A DNA stretch of 64,000 nt from Alphaproteobacteria bacterium (lineage in GTDB: Bacteria > Pseudomonadota > Alphaproteobacteria > CAAGCB01 > CAG-977): contig CAAGCB010000028.1 in NCBI GenBank assembly GCA_900768185.1, positions 1 through 64,000 of the forward strand. Direction: 5' to 3'. Under the pieces are notes generated by a model. That model was not told where the DNA came from and searched no databases. It saw nothing but the letters and a program-made list of their open reading frames with translations. The position numbers were made by a program, and so were the translations under genes. The stretch's first letter is position 1; each line of letters begins with the position of its first letter. Positions 53,701 to 61,686 of the stretch are shown here, piece after piece.

Positions 53701-56700
53701 ATCGGTCCGGACGGCAAAATCATCGGCTATGTCGGCATTGACGGAACGATCGTGGACAAAAACGGCAATCCCGTTTTGGGACCGAACGGCAAGCCTTTGC
53801 GCTATCGCGCGAACGGAACGGTCGTTGAAGACGGCGGCGAGGTTATCGGACGCGTCGGCGAACCCATGGAACGTTTGGTCTATGATGAAAACGGCAATAT
53901 CATCGGGCGCGTTCTGCCTGACGGAACGGTCGTCGATCTGGACGGCAAAGTCATCGGCAAGATGCTGCCGGACGGAACGGTCGTCGATTTAAACGGCAAC
54001 GTCATCGGGCGCGCGGGTGAACCCGAACGGCTGGCGTATGACGAAAACGGCAAACTGATCGGGCGCGTTCTGCCCGACGGAACAGTCGTCGACTTTAACG
54101 GCAACGTCATCGGCAAAATGCGGGAAGACGGCACAATCGTTGACAAGGACGGCAACGTCATCGGTCACGCGGGGTATCAGGAACGTCTGGTCTATGACGA
54201 AAACGGCAACGTCATCGGGCGCGTTCTGCCCGACGGGACGGTCGTCGATTTGAACGGAAAGCCCATCGGCAAAATGTTACCCGACGGAACGGTCGTCGAC
54301 TTTAACGGCAAGGTGATCGGTAAAGCGGGCAAGCCCGAACGTTTGGTTTATGACGAAAACGGCAAACTGATCGGGCGTGTTCTGCCCGACGGGACGGTCG
54401 TCGATTTGAACGGCAACGTGATCGGGCGGATGCAGGCGGACGGCACGGTGACGGCTTTGGGGACAAAGGTTGCCGGCTATTCCGTCAAAGAAGGGCTGGG
54501 CGTCAGTTTTAAAAACGAAATCATCGGCAAAATCAATTCCTCCGGCGAATTGAAAGAAGCGGGATCGGACAAGGTTCTGGCGACGTTGCAGGCTGATGAT
54601 TCCCTGCGCGACGGACGCGACAACATCATCGGGCGCGGTATCGTGAACGCCGTTCCCGTCGGTTTGCAATGCCGCGCTTTGGGGACTTTGGACGACAAAG
54701 GGCAGGTTATTGACGCGACGGGGCGTCAAATCGGGCGCGTGAATTACGACCGTTCGCTGATTAACGGGCAAAACGCGCAGATCGGCTTGGCTTTGGGGCG
54801 CGACGGCGTTATCAACGAAAAGGGAAAAATCGTCGGTTCCGTCACGGCGGAAGGAACGGTCGTCGACGCCAAGGGAAAAGAACTGGGCTGCGTCGATTTT
54901 GAAGGGGCGGTCAAGGATAAAAACGGAAAACGCGTCGGACGCGTCGTGCAAAAAGGGCGCGTAATCGGACCCGACGGCGGAATCGTCGGCAGAATCACCG
55001 CCGGCGGCGACGCTTTGGGCGTCGAAGGGAACGTCTTGGGACGCTTTGATTTGAACGGCGCCGTTTTGGACAAAGACAAAAAAGTGCTGGGCGTTGCCGA
55101 AGATTTGCGCTACGCCGTGAACGACGCCGGCGAAATCGTCGCCAGAATCGTCGGCGGATCTTACGGCGTCAATCCGGTCGGCGGCGCGTCTGTCGGCGCG
55201 CTGAAAGAACGCGACCTGATGTCGTCCGACGATAAAAAACTGGGTGTTTTGATACCCGCGGGACGCCGCGTCATCGCCGTCGACGGCAAAACGGTCGGCT
55301 CGGTTCTGCCGCGCGGACGCGTTCAAAACGACGACGGCAGAGAAGTCGGTTATGTCACCGCTTCGATGCGCGTTTTGACAGACGATAAAAAATTTTTGGG
55401 GCGCGTCGTTCCTATCGGCGAAGAATGCAAGGACGGCAAGGACAACGTCGTCGGCGTCGTGCATTACGACGGAACCATCGTGGACGAAAAACGCGAAGTG
55501 TTGGGGCGTTTGATGGCAAGCGGGCAGGCGCTGGACAACACGGGGGCGCATTTGTGCATGATTTCGCTGATCAGCACGAACGACGACGGATCAATGTTCC
55601 CGAAATCCATGATCGGAAAAATGGTCTACGGCGCCGACGGCAAACCGCTGGGCGTCATCGGCGCGGACGGATTTATCCGCGATGCGAACGGCAACGTGAT
55701 CGGGCGCGTTCTGCCTGACGGGACGGTGATTGATTTGTCCGGCAACGTCATCGGAAAAGTATATCCCAAAGGATCGGTGTTCGGTCCCGACGGAACGTTT
55801 CTGGGCGTTGTTGACGCGGACGGGTATCTGCGCGACGAAAACGGCAACATCATCGGCAAAATGATGCCGGACGGAACGGTCGTCGACATGGACGGCAACG
55901 TGATCGGCAGGGCTTTGCAGGAAGACGGCATCGTTGACGCGCAAGGAAACTTTTTGACGAAAACGGGCGCCGAACGTTTGGTGTATGATGCGAACGGCAA
56001 CGTGATCGGACGCGTTTTGCCCGACGGAACGGTCGTCGATCTGAACGGCAACATTATCGGCAAAATGCTGCCTGACGGGACGGTCGTCGATGCGAACGGC
56101 AAAGTCATCGGACGCGCGGGACCGCCGGAACGGTTGGCGTACGATAAAAACGGAAAATTGATCGGGCGCGTTCTGCCTGACGGAACGGTCGTCGATTTCA
56201 AAGGCAACGTGATCGGACGGGTTTTGCCCGACGGAACGATCGTTGACGCGAACGGCAATGTCATCGGGCGCGCGGGGGCGGCGGTGCCGCAATCGAAAAA
56301 CGTCCGTGTGGCGGTCGGTCGCGACGGAAAGTTTCTGGGCGTTGTCGGCGACGACGGCTTTGTGCGCGACAAGGACGGCAACATCATCGGGCGCGTTCTG
56401 CCTGACGGGACGGTCGTCGACATGAACGGCAACGCTATCGGTTCCGTCGTTGAAGGCGAACCGATCCGCGATGAAAACGGCAACGTCATCGGCATAATCA
56501 TGGGCGACGGAACGGTCGTTGATTTGGACGGCAACATCATCGGACGAATCAATGAAAACGGCGAAATCGTCGACGATGACGGAACGGTTTTGGGAACGTG
56601 GCGCGACGGAAAGCTGACGGGATTGCAAGACAAGCTGGGCAAAAAACGTTTTGCTTTCGGCAGGGACGGCAAACGCATAGGCGTTATCGGCGCGGACGGG

Positions 56701-58116
56701 GTCGTGTATGACGAAAACGGCAACGTCATCGGCTATGTGGACGAAAACGGCAACATCGTTGACGAAGACGGGAATGTCATCGGCACTCAAAATCCGGAGG
56801 GGGTGCGCGACGACGGCAAAAAAGACAAGATTTCCGTTGTGGGGGCGTTTGATCCCGACAGTTACCGTTACCGCGGAAAATATTTGGGCGCGGGCGGCGG
56901 AACGGGCAAGGGCGAACGCTACGACCCCGCCAGAATCAAGCAGTTGCGCGCTTTGCAACTGGCTTACCGCCGCCAGATCAAACCCGGCATGGGCATGCCC
57001 GTCGCGCCGGAGGAAAATGAACGCGACGTCTGGAATCGTCAGAAAAAGAGCAAAAGCTGGGACGATCTGGGCATCAAGAAAAACGTGTCGTCCTACCGCG
57101 TCAATATGGAAAACATGATTTTGGCTGATAAAGCCATTCCCGCCGTTTTGATCCGTTCCATCGATACGGCGAACGGCGAAGTTCCCGTATCCGCGATTGT
57201 CGAGCGAAACATCTTTTCCGAAGCCGGACGCAAAATCATCATTCCCGCGGGCAGTCGTCTGATCGGCGAATTGACGGGGACGGGCGGAAACGAAATCAAA
57301 GCCGACAAGGTCGATATCCGCTGGACGCGTCTGATCCGTCCCGACGGCGCGGCGTTCGGGTTTGAAGAAGGGATTTCGGGCGATGCTTCGGGACGCGGCG
57401 GCGTCGGCGCCTATGTCGACCGCATGTTGACGAAAAAATACGGCTTGCCGCTGGTGCAGTCGACGATCACGTCCGCTTTCCTGTACGCGATGGCGACAAA
57501 CGACAGTTCGCAGGTCGGCAGCGACGGTCAGGTCGCCGTTACGGGCAGACAGCAGGCGGCGGAAGACGCGCGTTCCAAGTTTTCCGATACGATGCAGCAG
57601 ATCTTTGATGATTTGATTCAGGAAACGAAGCAGATAAAAACCCGTTTGTTCGTTCCGTCCGGAACGCGCGTCACGGTGTTTGCCAACGCGGATTTGTGGT
57701 TGCGCAGTTCTTTGGAAGACGAAGACCGCGCGGCGGAAGAACGCCACGGCAGTCCCGACACGTTGCTGAGCGAAGATCAGGCGGATACGGATCCGACGCA
57801 GGATCTGGGCGCCAATCCGCGCGGTTCGAACGATACGCTGTTTAACGGGAATTCTTCTTCGGGCGGTTACGCGCCGGGCGGCATGAACAATCCGCAAAAC
57901 TTGCAGCAACAGCAACAAATATATTATAACAACTATACGGGACAGGTGCCGCAACAGCAGCAGTACACGCAATATCCGCAACAGCAGCAGCCGCAAAAGC
58001 GCACCTTGATCGCCGACAGACCGCAACAACCCAGACAGCAGATGTCTCCGGCGGCGGCATCGGCGGCGCAGGACAAGAAAAACGAACCCGTCGACCCCGT
58101 TCCCGAACTGTTTTAG
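50731..58116 (+). CDS. virB10: Giant VirB10-like protein with about 106 17-residue repeats
   Basis: A 2461-residue protein; usual VirB10 has 360-480. Residues 19-42 are the inner-membrane anchor; about 77-192 form a beta-rich Ig-like domain (VSPESMRFDQVVLGTQAEG); about 218-2026 are tandem 17-residue repeats with consensus DGTVVDxNGNVIGRxLP; about 2127-2325 is the VirB10 C-domain (AIPAVLIRSIDT, IIPAGSRLIGEL, WTRLIRPDG, GRGGVGAYVD), which forms the outer-membrane ring; the last 130 residues are Gln-rich. ATG 50731 overlaps the virB9 stop. The design parallels Helicobacter CagY, but the repeat is different. It spans both membranes and links ATPase energy to the outer pore. Confidence 0.93.
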   Translation: MNEELLSSSDQYLKKSNRTLLIVGIVALLAFLTGVVVLLSGGEEQKKDAEVTIEGSAESSSNVVGGNADMFNLGNDETPPSAVRLVVSPESMRFDQVVLGTQAEGTLTLSASSGKIGITSVEFENNQEEGFVLENKCRKGITLTGDVTCNVVVRWEPKTARTIQSNLSVRWTDESFGGIGRKVVVPISAMAIDTSLCGVCDEAPGGGGSMLDQLRQKGRVILGPDGKPIGYADENGVVYGLDGKRIGTLRPDGTVVDDQGYVIGVAEETRLAIGPNGEILGTILPDGRIVDKDGKLIGYALPDGTIVDLDGNIVGAAIRGGLAFDKNGNIIGRIMPDGTVVDENGNIVGYVNPDGTIVDKDGNIIGSIGPRGAVVDAYGKTLGIVMPDATVVDRDGNIIGRVLTNGYVSDKDSTVIGRVIREGLAIGSGCKLLGHVGTDGSVMLSNRQIGRLTASMTVVDMAGNPIGGYVEEGVLLDWAGKVVGKIDKDGQPVSFKGDTLGCLTPYGTVVNDAEEIVSAVRPKGMVVQNQCGVAGHIMPDGSVVGDGELKGRILPDRTFLNADGVVAGALARPDIGVGPNCMSLGFVNLDGDVMTTKGEYVGCLSANGEILDKQKVVLGRMPDSVIALTSDGRVAGLADMNGGVHDKHGRFVGCLDSDNVLLGTKKEPLGVRLPVGGVLDRDGRTVGWVMPDGYAVAQKGTTVGKTMPDGTVADMSGQVVARVSPYKGLALKAACEPVGRVLIDGRVVDKDFKRAAYIQMDDSLTDDKGAFAGRVAFGDRAISGKNVYLGATAGDGTLYDPKGKKIGCMRPDSLFVDSSNKFLGAVLAQGIAVNAKREIYARGDSIAKAMNVEGSDFIGSVLIGGLIKESNKVTGGVIPAKAAVFDIKTSEKIGRLLPDGTAVDALSRTMGRLRMPSGEIVDKDNKVVGKIFVGLRQVVGVNGEILGVLMPDGTVVDASGRVIGKADLSGRVVDKNGNFIGEVLPVGQPIIGPDGKIIGYVGIDGTIVDKNGNPVLGPNGKPLRYRANGTVVEDGGEVIGRVGEPMERLVYDENGNIIGRVLPDGTVVDLDGKVIGKMLPDGTVVDLNGNVIGRAGEPERLAYDENGKLIGRVLPDGTVVDFNGNVIGKMREDGTIVDKDGNVIGHAGYQERLVYDENGNVIGRVLPDGTVVDLNGKPIGKMLPDGTVVDFNGKVIGKAGKPERLVYDENGKLIGRVLPDGTVVDLNGNVIGRMQADGTVTALGTKVAGYSVKEGLGVSFKNEIIGKINSSGELKEAGSDKVLATLQADDSLRDGRDNIIGRGIVNAVPVGLQCRALGTLDDKGQVIDATGRQIGRVNYDRSLINGQNAQIGLALGRDGVINEKGKIVGSVTAEGTVVDAKGKELGCVDFEGAVKDKNGKRVGRVVQKGRVIGPDGGIVGRITAGGDALGVEGNVLGRFDLNGAVLDKDKKVLGVAEDLRYAVNDAGEIVARIVGGSYGVNPVGGASVGALKERDLMSSDDKKLGVLIPAGRRVIAVDGKTVGSVLPRGRVQNDDGREVGYVTASMRVLTDDKKFLGRVVPIGEECKDGKDNVVGVVHYDGTIVDEKREVLGRLMASGQALDNTGAHLCMISLISTNDDGSMFPKSMIGKMVYGADGKPLGVIGADGFIRDANGNVIGRVLPDGTVIDLSGNVIGKVYPKGSVFGPDGTFLGVVDADGYLRDENGNIIGKMMPDGTVVDMDGNVIGRALQEDGIVDAQGNFLTKTGAERLVYDANGNVIGRVLPDGTVVDLNGNIIGKMLPDGTVVDANGKVIGRAGPPERLAYDKNGKLIGRVLPDGTVVDFKGNVIGRVLPDGTIVDANGNVIGRAGAAVPQSKNVRVAVGRDGKFLGVVGDDGFVRDKDGNIIGRVLPDGTVVDMNGNAIGSVVEGEPIRDENGNVIGIIMGDGTVVDLDGNIIGRINENGEIVDDDGTVLGTWRDGKLTGLQDKLGKKRFAFGRDGKRIGVIGADGVVYDENGNVIGYVDENGNIVDEDGNVIGTQNPEGVRDDGKKDKISVVGAFDPDSYRYRGKYLGAGGGTGKGERYDPARIKQLRALQLAYRRQIKPGMGMPVAPEENERDVWNRQKKSKSWDDLGIKKNVSSYRVNMENMILADKAIPAVLIRSIDTANGEVPVSAIVERNIFSEAGRKIIIPAGSRLIGELTGTGGNEIKADKVDIRWTRLIRPDGAAFGFEEGISGDASGRGGVGAYVDRMLTKKYGLPLVQSTITSAFLYAMATNDSSQVGSDGQVAVTGRQQAAEDARSKFSDTMQQIFDDLIQETKQIKTRLFVPSGTRVTVFANADLWLRSSLEDEDRAAEERHGSPDTLLSEDQADTDPTQDLGANPRGSNDTLFNGNSSSGGYAPGGMNNPQNLQQQQQIYYNNYTGQVPQQQQYTQYPQQQQPQKRTLIADRPQQPRQQMSPAAASAAQDKKNEPVDPVPELF
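51382..56810 (+). repeat. Tandem 51-bp coding repeats inside virB10
   Basis: About 106 consecutive 51-base units. Three stretches (51382-51990, 53500-54480, 55620-56810) are near-identical between units, often sharing runs such as GTTCTGCCCGACGG and ACGGTCGTCGA; two stretches between them (51990-53500, 54480-55620) are diverged but keep the 17-residue period. Unit number can change by recombination without frame loss. Confidence 0.92.
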
Positions 58117-58126
58117 GAGGCAAGGC

Positions 58127-59104
58127 ATGAGTACGGACGCCTTTCAGGTTTTAAGATCGACATTGCGTTATCTGTCGTATTGGTATGAACAGGACAACGT
58201 TGAAGAAGTCGCCATCAATCGTCCGAATGAAATCTGGCTGCGTCTGCGCGGACGCAGGGCGTATCCGTGGGCTTGCCAGCAGGATAAAAACCTGTCCAGA
58301 ACTTATTTGACGGACATTATGCATATCATCGCCAACACGTTTGAACTGCCGTTCGATCCCGAACAGGGGTCGCCCGCCGTGTACGCGACGTTGCCGGGGG
58401 ATCACCGTTTTACGGGAATCGCCGGTAAAAACGTGATGTACGACAATGAAGATTTGACGGGCGGGATTGCCATGTGCGTCCGCGTCCATTCCGACGACGT
58501 GAAATTCGGGCTGGGCGATTACGGGCTGAAATCAGGCGAACGCCTGCAAAAACTGAACAAGCTGAAAGAGGTCGAAAATCCCGAAGATCCTTACGAACGT
58601 CTGATTCTGTCGATTAAACGCGGCGATCACATTTTGGTTTCGGGCGCGACGGCGACCGGCAAGACGACGTTTCTGAACAATCTTTTGACGATTTTGGATT
58701 CGCACAAGCGCGTTATCACGATTGAAGACACGCGCGAATTGATCGTGCCGCACCCCAATCATGTTCATCTGGTGCTGTCGCGTACCGAACAGACGAACAC
58801 GATGACGTATCCGAAACTGATTGACTTGGTCGTGCGTTTCACGCCGGACGCGATTATCGGGGGCGAAATTTCAACGGCGAACGCGGGGGCGTTGTGGGAA
58901 CTGATGGGATCGGGACACGACAACTGCTTTGCGACCATTCACGCGGAAAATTCCGAAGCGGCGTACAAAGCCTTTACCGACCGTATCCTGCACTGTTATC
59001 CGACAATCGATCGGGAAAAGACGATCGCCGAAATGCACAACAAGTTGCGCGTGGTGCAAATCAACCGTCAGGGCAATATCCGCGCTGTGACGGAAGTGAC
59101 TTGA
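58127..59104 (+). CDS. virB11: Type IV secretion ATPase VirB11
   Basis: A 325-residue hexameric ATPase docked under the inner-membrane complex. The N-domain carries EEVAINRPNEIWLR; Walker A is SGATATGKTTF at about residues 171-181; the Asp box is TIEDTRELIVPHPNHVHL; Walker B lies in PDAIIGGEI; the His box is GHDNCFATIHAENSEAA. The length and the order of motifs match VirB11 rather than the longer DotB or PilT. AGGAGG lies six bases before the ATG, ten bases after virB10. It is the last gene of the operon. Confidence 0.92.
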   Translation: MSTDAFQVLRSTLRYLSYWYEQDNVEEVAINRPNEIWLRLRGRRAYPWACQQDKNLSRTYLTDIMHIIANTFELPFDPEQGSPAVYATLPGDHRFTGIAGKNVMYDNEDLTGGIAMCVRVHSDDVKFGLGDYGLKSGERLQKLNKLKEVENPEDPYERLILSIKRGDHILVSGATATGKTTFLNNLLTILDSHKRVITIEDTRELIVPHPNHVHLVLSRTEQTNTMTYPKLIDLVVRFTPDAIIGGEISTANAGALWELMGSGHDNCFATIHAENSEAAYKAFTDRILHCYPTIDREKTIAEMHNKLRVVQINRQGNIRAVTEVT

Positions 59105-59223
59105 TTTATTCGCGGAAATTCAACGCTTTTTTAAACGGCGTTCGCAAAATCGCGGCGTCGCGTTCAAAACGCGCGTCATCTGTTCTTTCGGCGCGATGAG
59201 TCGGCGGGGAAAAGGAAAGCCCG

Positions 59224-60153
59224 TCAGCCCGCGTCCGTCAGGACGGCGATCAGTTCGTCCTTGACCCGCGCGGCTTGATCCAAATCAATTTGGCATGTCC
59301 CGACGTTGGCGTGACCGCCGCCGCCGTAGCGGAGCATCAAATCGCCGATGTTGACTGAATTTGTTTTGTTGAAAATCGATTTCCCGACCGCGTACACGAT
59401 TTTTTGTCCGTTGACGCGCCACATCGCGTGCATGGACACGTTGACGTCGGGGTAAAGCGCGTAAATCATAAAGCGGTTGCCGGCGTAAATGACGTCTTCG
59501 TTCAACAGGTCGATGTAAGCCAGATTTTTATAAACCGCGGTCAGACGTTTCAGCTGTGCGACGAACTCGTCCTGTTGGGCGAAATACAGATCGACGCGTT
59601 CCGTGACATCGGGCATGCTCAAAATTTCGGACGGAGTGTATTCGCGGCACAGCTCGATCAGGTTCATCATCAGCTGGTAGTTCGAAATTCTGAAATTGCG
59701 AAACCGCCCTAACCCCGTACGCGCGTCCATAATAAAGCTTAACAGCGTCCAGCCCGTCGGGTGCAAAATCTCGTCTTTTGTAAAGTCGGCGGAATCGGCT
59801 TTGTCGACCGCCGCCATCATATCCGCGGAAATGTTTTTAAACCGTTCCTTGCCGCCGAACGTGTTCCACACGACGCGGGCAGCTGACGGCGCGTCCGGAT
59901 CGTTATAGCTGTTTCCCCGTTGCCCGACGCGGGTCATTTCGCTTTCGTGGTGGTCGAAAACGTAGGAAGCTTCTTTGGAATAGGGCAGGTTGGCGACGAT
60001 ATCGCCGTGTCTGATTTCGATCAAACCGTCCTGCACGTCTTTCGGGTGGACGAATTTGATGTCGTCGATCAGATCCAGTTCTTTTAACAACACCGCGCAC
60101 ACCAACCCGTCAAAATCGCTGCGCGTCACCAAACGGAATTTGTCGTTCGTCAT
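59224..60153 (-). CDS. DHH-family phosphoesterase, paralogue 1
   Basis: A 309-residue phosphoesterase. TRSDFDGLVCAVLLKELD opens the DHH domain, FDHHESE at about residues 67-73 supplies the DHH motif, and the C-terminal part ends LMLRYGGGGHANVGTCQIDLD, the DHHA1 glycine-rich motif. The substrate, such as oligonucleotides, pAp, c-di-NMP or polyphosphate, is not defined. Its start is 15 bases after the stop of a close paralogue, so the two form a tandem operon. The weak ribosome site suggests coupling. Confidence 0.85.
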   Translation of the reverse strand: MTNDKFRLVTRSDFDGLVCAVLLKELDLIDDIKFVHPKDVQDGLIEIRHGDIVANLPYSKEASYVFDHHESEMTRVGQRGNSYNDPDAPSAARVVWNTFGGKERFKNISADMMAAVDKADSADFTKDEILHPTGWTLLSFIMDARTGLGRFRNFRISNYQLMMNLIELCREYTPSEILSMPDVTERVDLYFAQQDEFVAQLKRLTAVYKNLAYIDLLNEDVIYAGNRFMIYALYPDVNVSMHAMWRVNGQKIVYAVGKSIFNKTNSVNIGDLMLRYGGGGHANVGTCQIDLDQAARVKDELIAVLTDAG

Positions 60154-60168
60154 TTCATCGTGTCCGCG

Positions 60169-61095
60169 TTAAACGTCCTGTATCATCGCGGTGATGATTT
60201 CGCCGCGGATTCTTTCAGCCTGATCGATCGGCACCTGGCACGTCCCCGCCGCGATGTGACCGCCGCCGCCGTATTGCAACATAAATTCGCCGATGTTCAT
60301 TTTCGACGTTTTGTTGAAAATGGATTTTCCGGCGGCGAAAACGACGTTGCGTTTGTTCTTGCCCCATATTTCGTGAACGGAAATGTTGATTTGCGGGAAC
60401 AGCGCATAGACCATAAAGCGGTTGCCCGCGTAAATGGTCGGTTCGTCGCGCAGACAGATGTGCGCCATTGTTTTATGAACGCGCGTGCAGCGTTTCAGCT
60501 GTTCGACAAATTTATCCTTGTGTTCGAAATACAGATCGACGCGTTCTCTGACGTCTTCGTCTTGCAGGATTTCGTCGACGGATTTTTCGCGGCACAGGTC
60601 GACCAGCTTCATCATCAGCTGATAGTTCGTGATGCGGAAGTTCTGGAACCGTCCCAGTCCCGTGCGCGCGTCCATGATGAACGCCAGCAGAACCCAGCCC
60701 GTCGGATTCATGATCTGATCGACGGTGTATTTTGCGGAATCGGCTTTGTCGACCGCTTCCATCAGTGTTTTCGGAATGTTTTTAAAACGGTCTTCCGCCC
60801 CGTAATATTCATAGACGACGCGGGCGGCGGACGGCGCGTTCGGGTACACGATGTAGTTCGGCGGGCAGATGATGCGGGACAGTTCGCTGATGTGATGGTC
60901 GAAAGCGATATGCACGCCGTCGACATAAGGCAGGTTCGCGGTGATGTCGCCGTCCGTGATTGAAATTCTGCCGTCCTGCATGTCTTTGGGGTGGACAAAG
61001 CGGATTTCGTCGATGATGTCCAGTTCCTTTAACAATGCCGCGCAAACCAGTCCGTCAAAATCGCTGCGGGTCAACAATCGTTTCTTTGCGGGCAT
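60169..61095 (-). CDS. DHH-family phosphoesterase, paralogue 2
   Basis: A 308-residue paralogue of the gene at 59224, similar along its whole length: TRSDFDGLVCAALLKELD, FDHHISE, TGWVLLAFIMDARTGLGRFQNF, and FMLQYGGGGHIAAGTCQVPID. Both keep the metal ligands. ATG 61095 has AAGGAGC upstream; the in-frame codon at 61122 does not. Tandem copies may form a heterodimer or have split substrates. An ordinary exopolyphosphatase is too long to match; the proteins are closer to the short bacterial DHH group. Confidence 0.85.
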   Translation of the reverse strand: MPAKKRLLTRSDFDGLVCAALLKELDIIDEIRFVHPKDMQDGRISITDGDITANLPYVDGVHIAFDHHISELSRIICPPNYIVYPNAPSAARVVYEYYGAEDRFKNIPKTLMEAVDKADSAKYTVDQIMNPTGWVLLAFIMDARTGLGRFQNFRITNYQLMMKLVDLCREKSVDEILQDEDVRERVDLYFEHKDKFVEQLKRCTRVHKTMAHICLRDEPTIYAGNRFMVYALFPQINISVHEIWGKNKRNVVFAAGKSIFNKTSKMNIGEFMLQYGGGGHIAAGTCQVPIDQAERIRGEIITAMIQDV

Positions 61096-61197
61096 GGGAA
61101 AAGCTCCTTTGTCAGTCGTCATTAAAATCAGGATAAGCGAAAGCCCGATGCAAAATCAACCGCGGCTTTAAAAAAAATCGAACAAACGATTTCCGTG

Positions 61198-61226
61198 TTG
61201 AATATCGCCGGCGTTTCGGAGATTAT
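61198..61226 (+). promoter_or_regulatory. Candidate promoter of the lipoprotein gene
   Basis: TTGAAT at 61198 and GATTAT at 61221, 17 bases apart, end 29 bases before the ATG. Each matches four of six consensus bases. Confidence 0.4.
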
Positions 61227-61255
61227 AAGACGTTGTTTATCGGCAAGGGGCGGCT

Positions 61256-61573
61256 ATGTCATTCAAAAGGGCTTTGTTTCTGTCTTTTTTGTGCCTGGGC
61301 GGGTGCGTTCAGGCGCCTTTCGTCGATTCCAGACGCGAAGCGGGATACGCCGGAACGATAGGCGAATCGACGCCGGATCGTGTGGCGATCTGCTACAACG
61401 CCTATTCGACGAACGCGAACGAGATTTTTAAAATGGCGCAGGAGATCTGCGCGCAAACCAACCGCGAACCGGCTTACGACGGACAAAAAAAATGGTCGTG
61501 CCGCGTGTTTTTGCCGCACCGCGTTTATTACCGTTGTCAGCCGAAGCCCGTCGAAGAAACGGTTGAGCCATAA
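61256..61573 (+). CDS. Small conserved lipoprotein
   Basis: A 105-residue lipoprotein: signal peptide with lipobox LGGC, Cys at residue 17, then a compact domain with four further cysteines (VAICYNAYST, AQEICAQTN, WSCRVF, YYRCQP), which could form two disulfides in the periplasm. AAGGGG precedes the ATG. No name is assigned; the layout is like small envelope lipoproteins common in Alphaproteobacteria. The HNH-like gene follows in the same direction. Confidence 0.7.
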   Translation: MSFKRALFLSFLCLGGCVQAPFVDSRREAGYAGTIGESTPDRVAICYNAYSTNANEIFKMAQEICAQTNREPAYDGQKKWSCRVFLPHRVYYRCQPKPVEETVEP

Positions 61574-61686
61574 AAAAATCCGTCGGGACGCACATATTCC
61601 GCTGGACAATTTTTTCGCTGTTTTGTATATTTTTGTCAACAAGGCGGTTTGCGCCAAGGTCTTTATCAATACGGGGAAAAACGGCT

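Noticed and set aside
51382..56810. CRISPR-like or satellite array
   Set aside because: The repeats are directly adjacent without unique spacers, keep a single reading frame and translate into a regular protein repeat.
55591..58128. An open minus-strand frame of about 845 codons inside virB10
   Set aside because: It mirrors the repeat periodicity of virB10, has no ribosome site and gives a His/Val/Asp-biased product; it is a composition artefact.
47515..59104. Dot/Icm (type IVB) assignment, with DotI, DotH, DotG and DotB
   Set aside because: The large repeat protein first suggested DotG/IcmE, but the order B8-B7-B8-B9-B10-B11, the NPLGF ending of VirB8, the VirB9 FTY region, the VirB10 WTRLIRPDG motif and the VirB11 size fit a vir-type system better. 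No DotA, DotC, DotD or Icm chaperone genes were seen.
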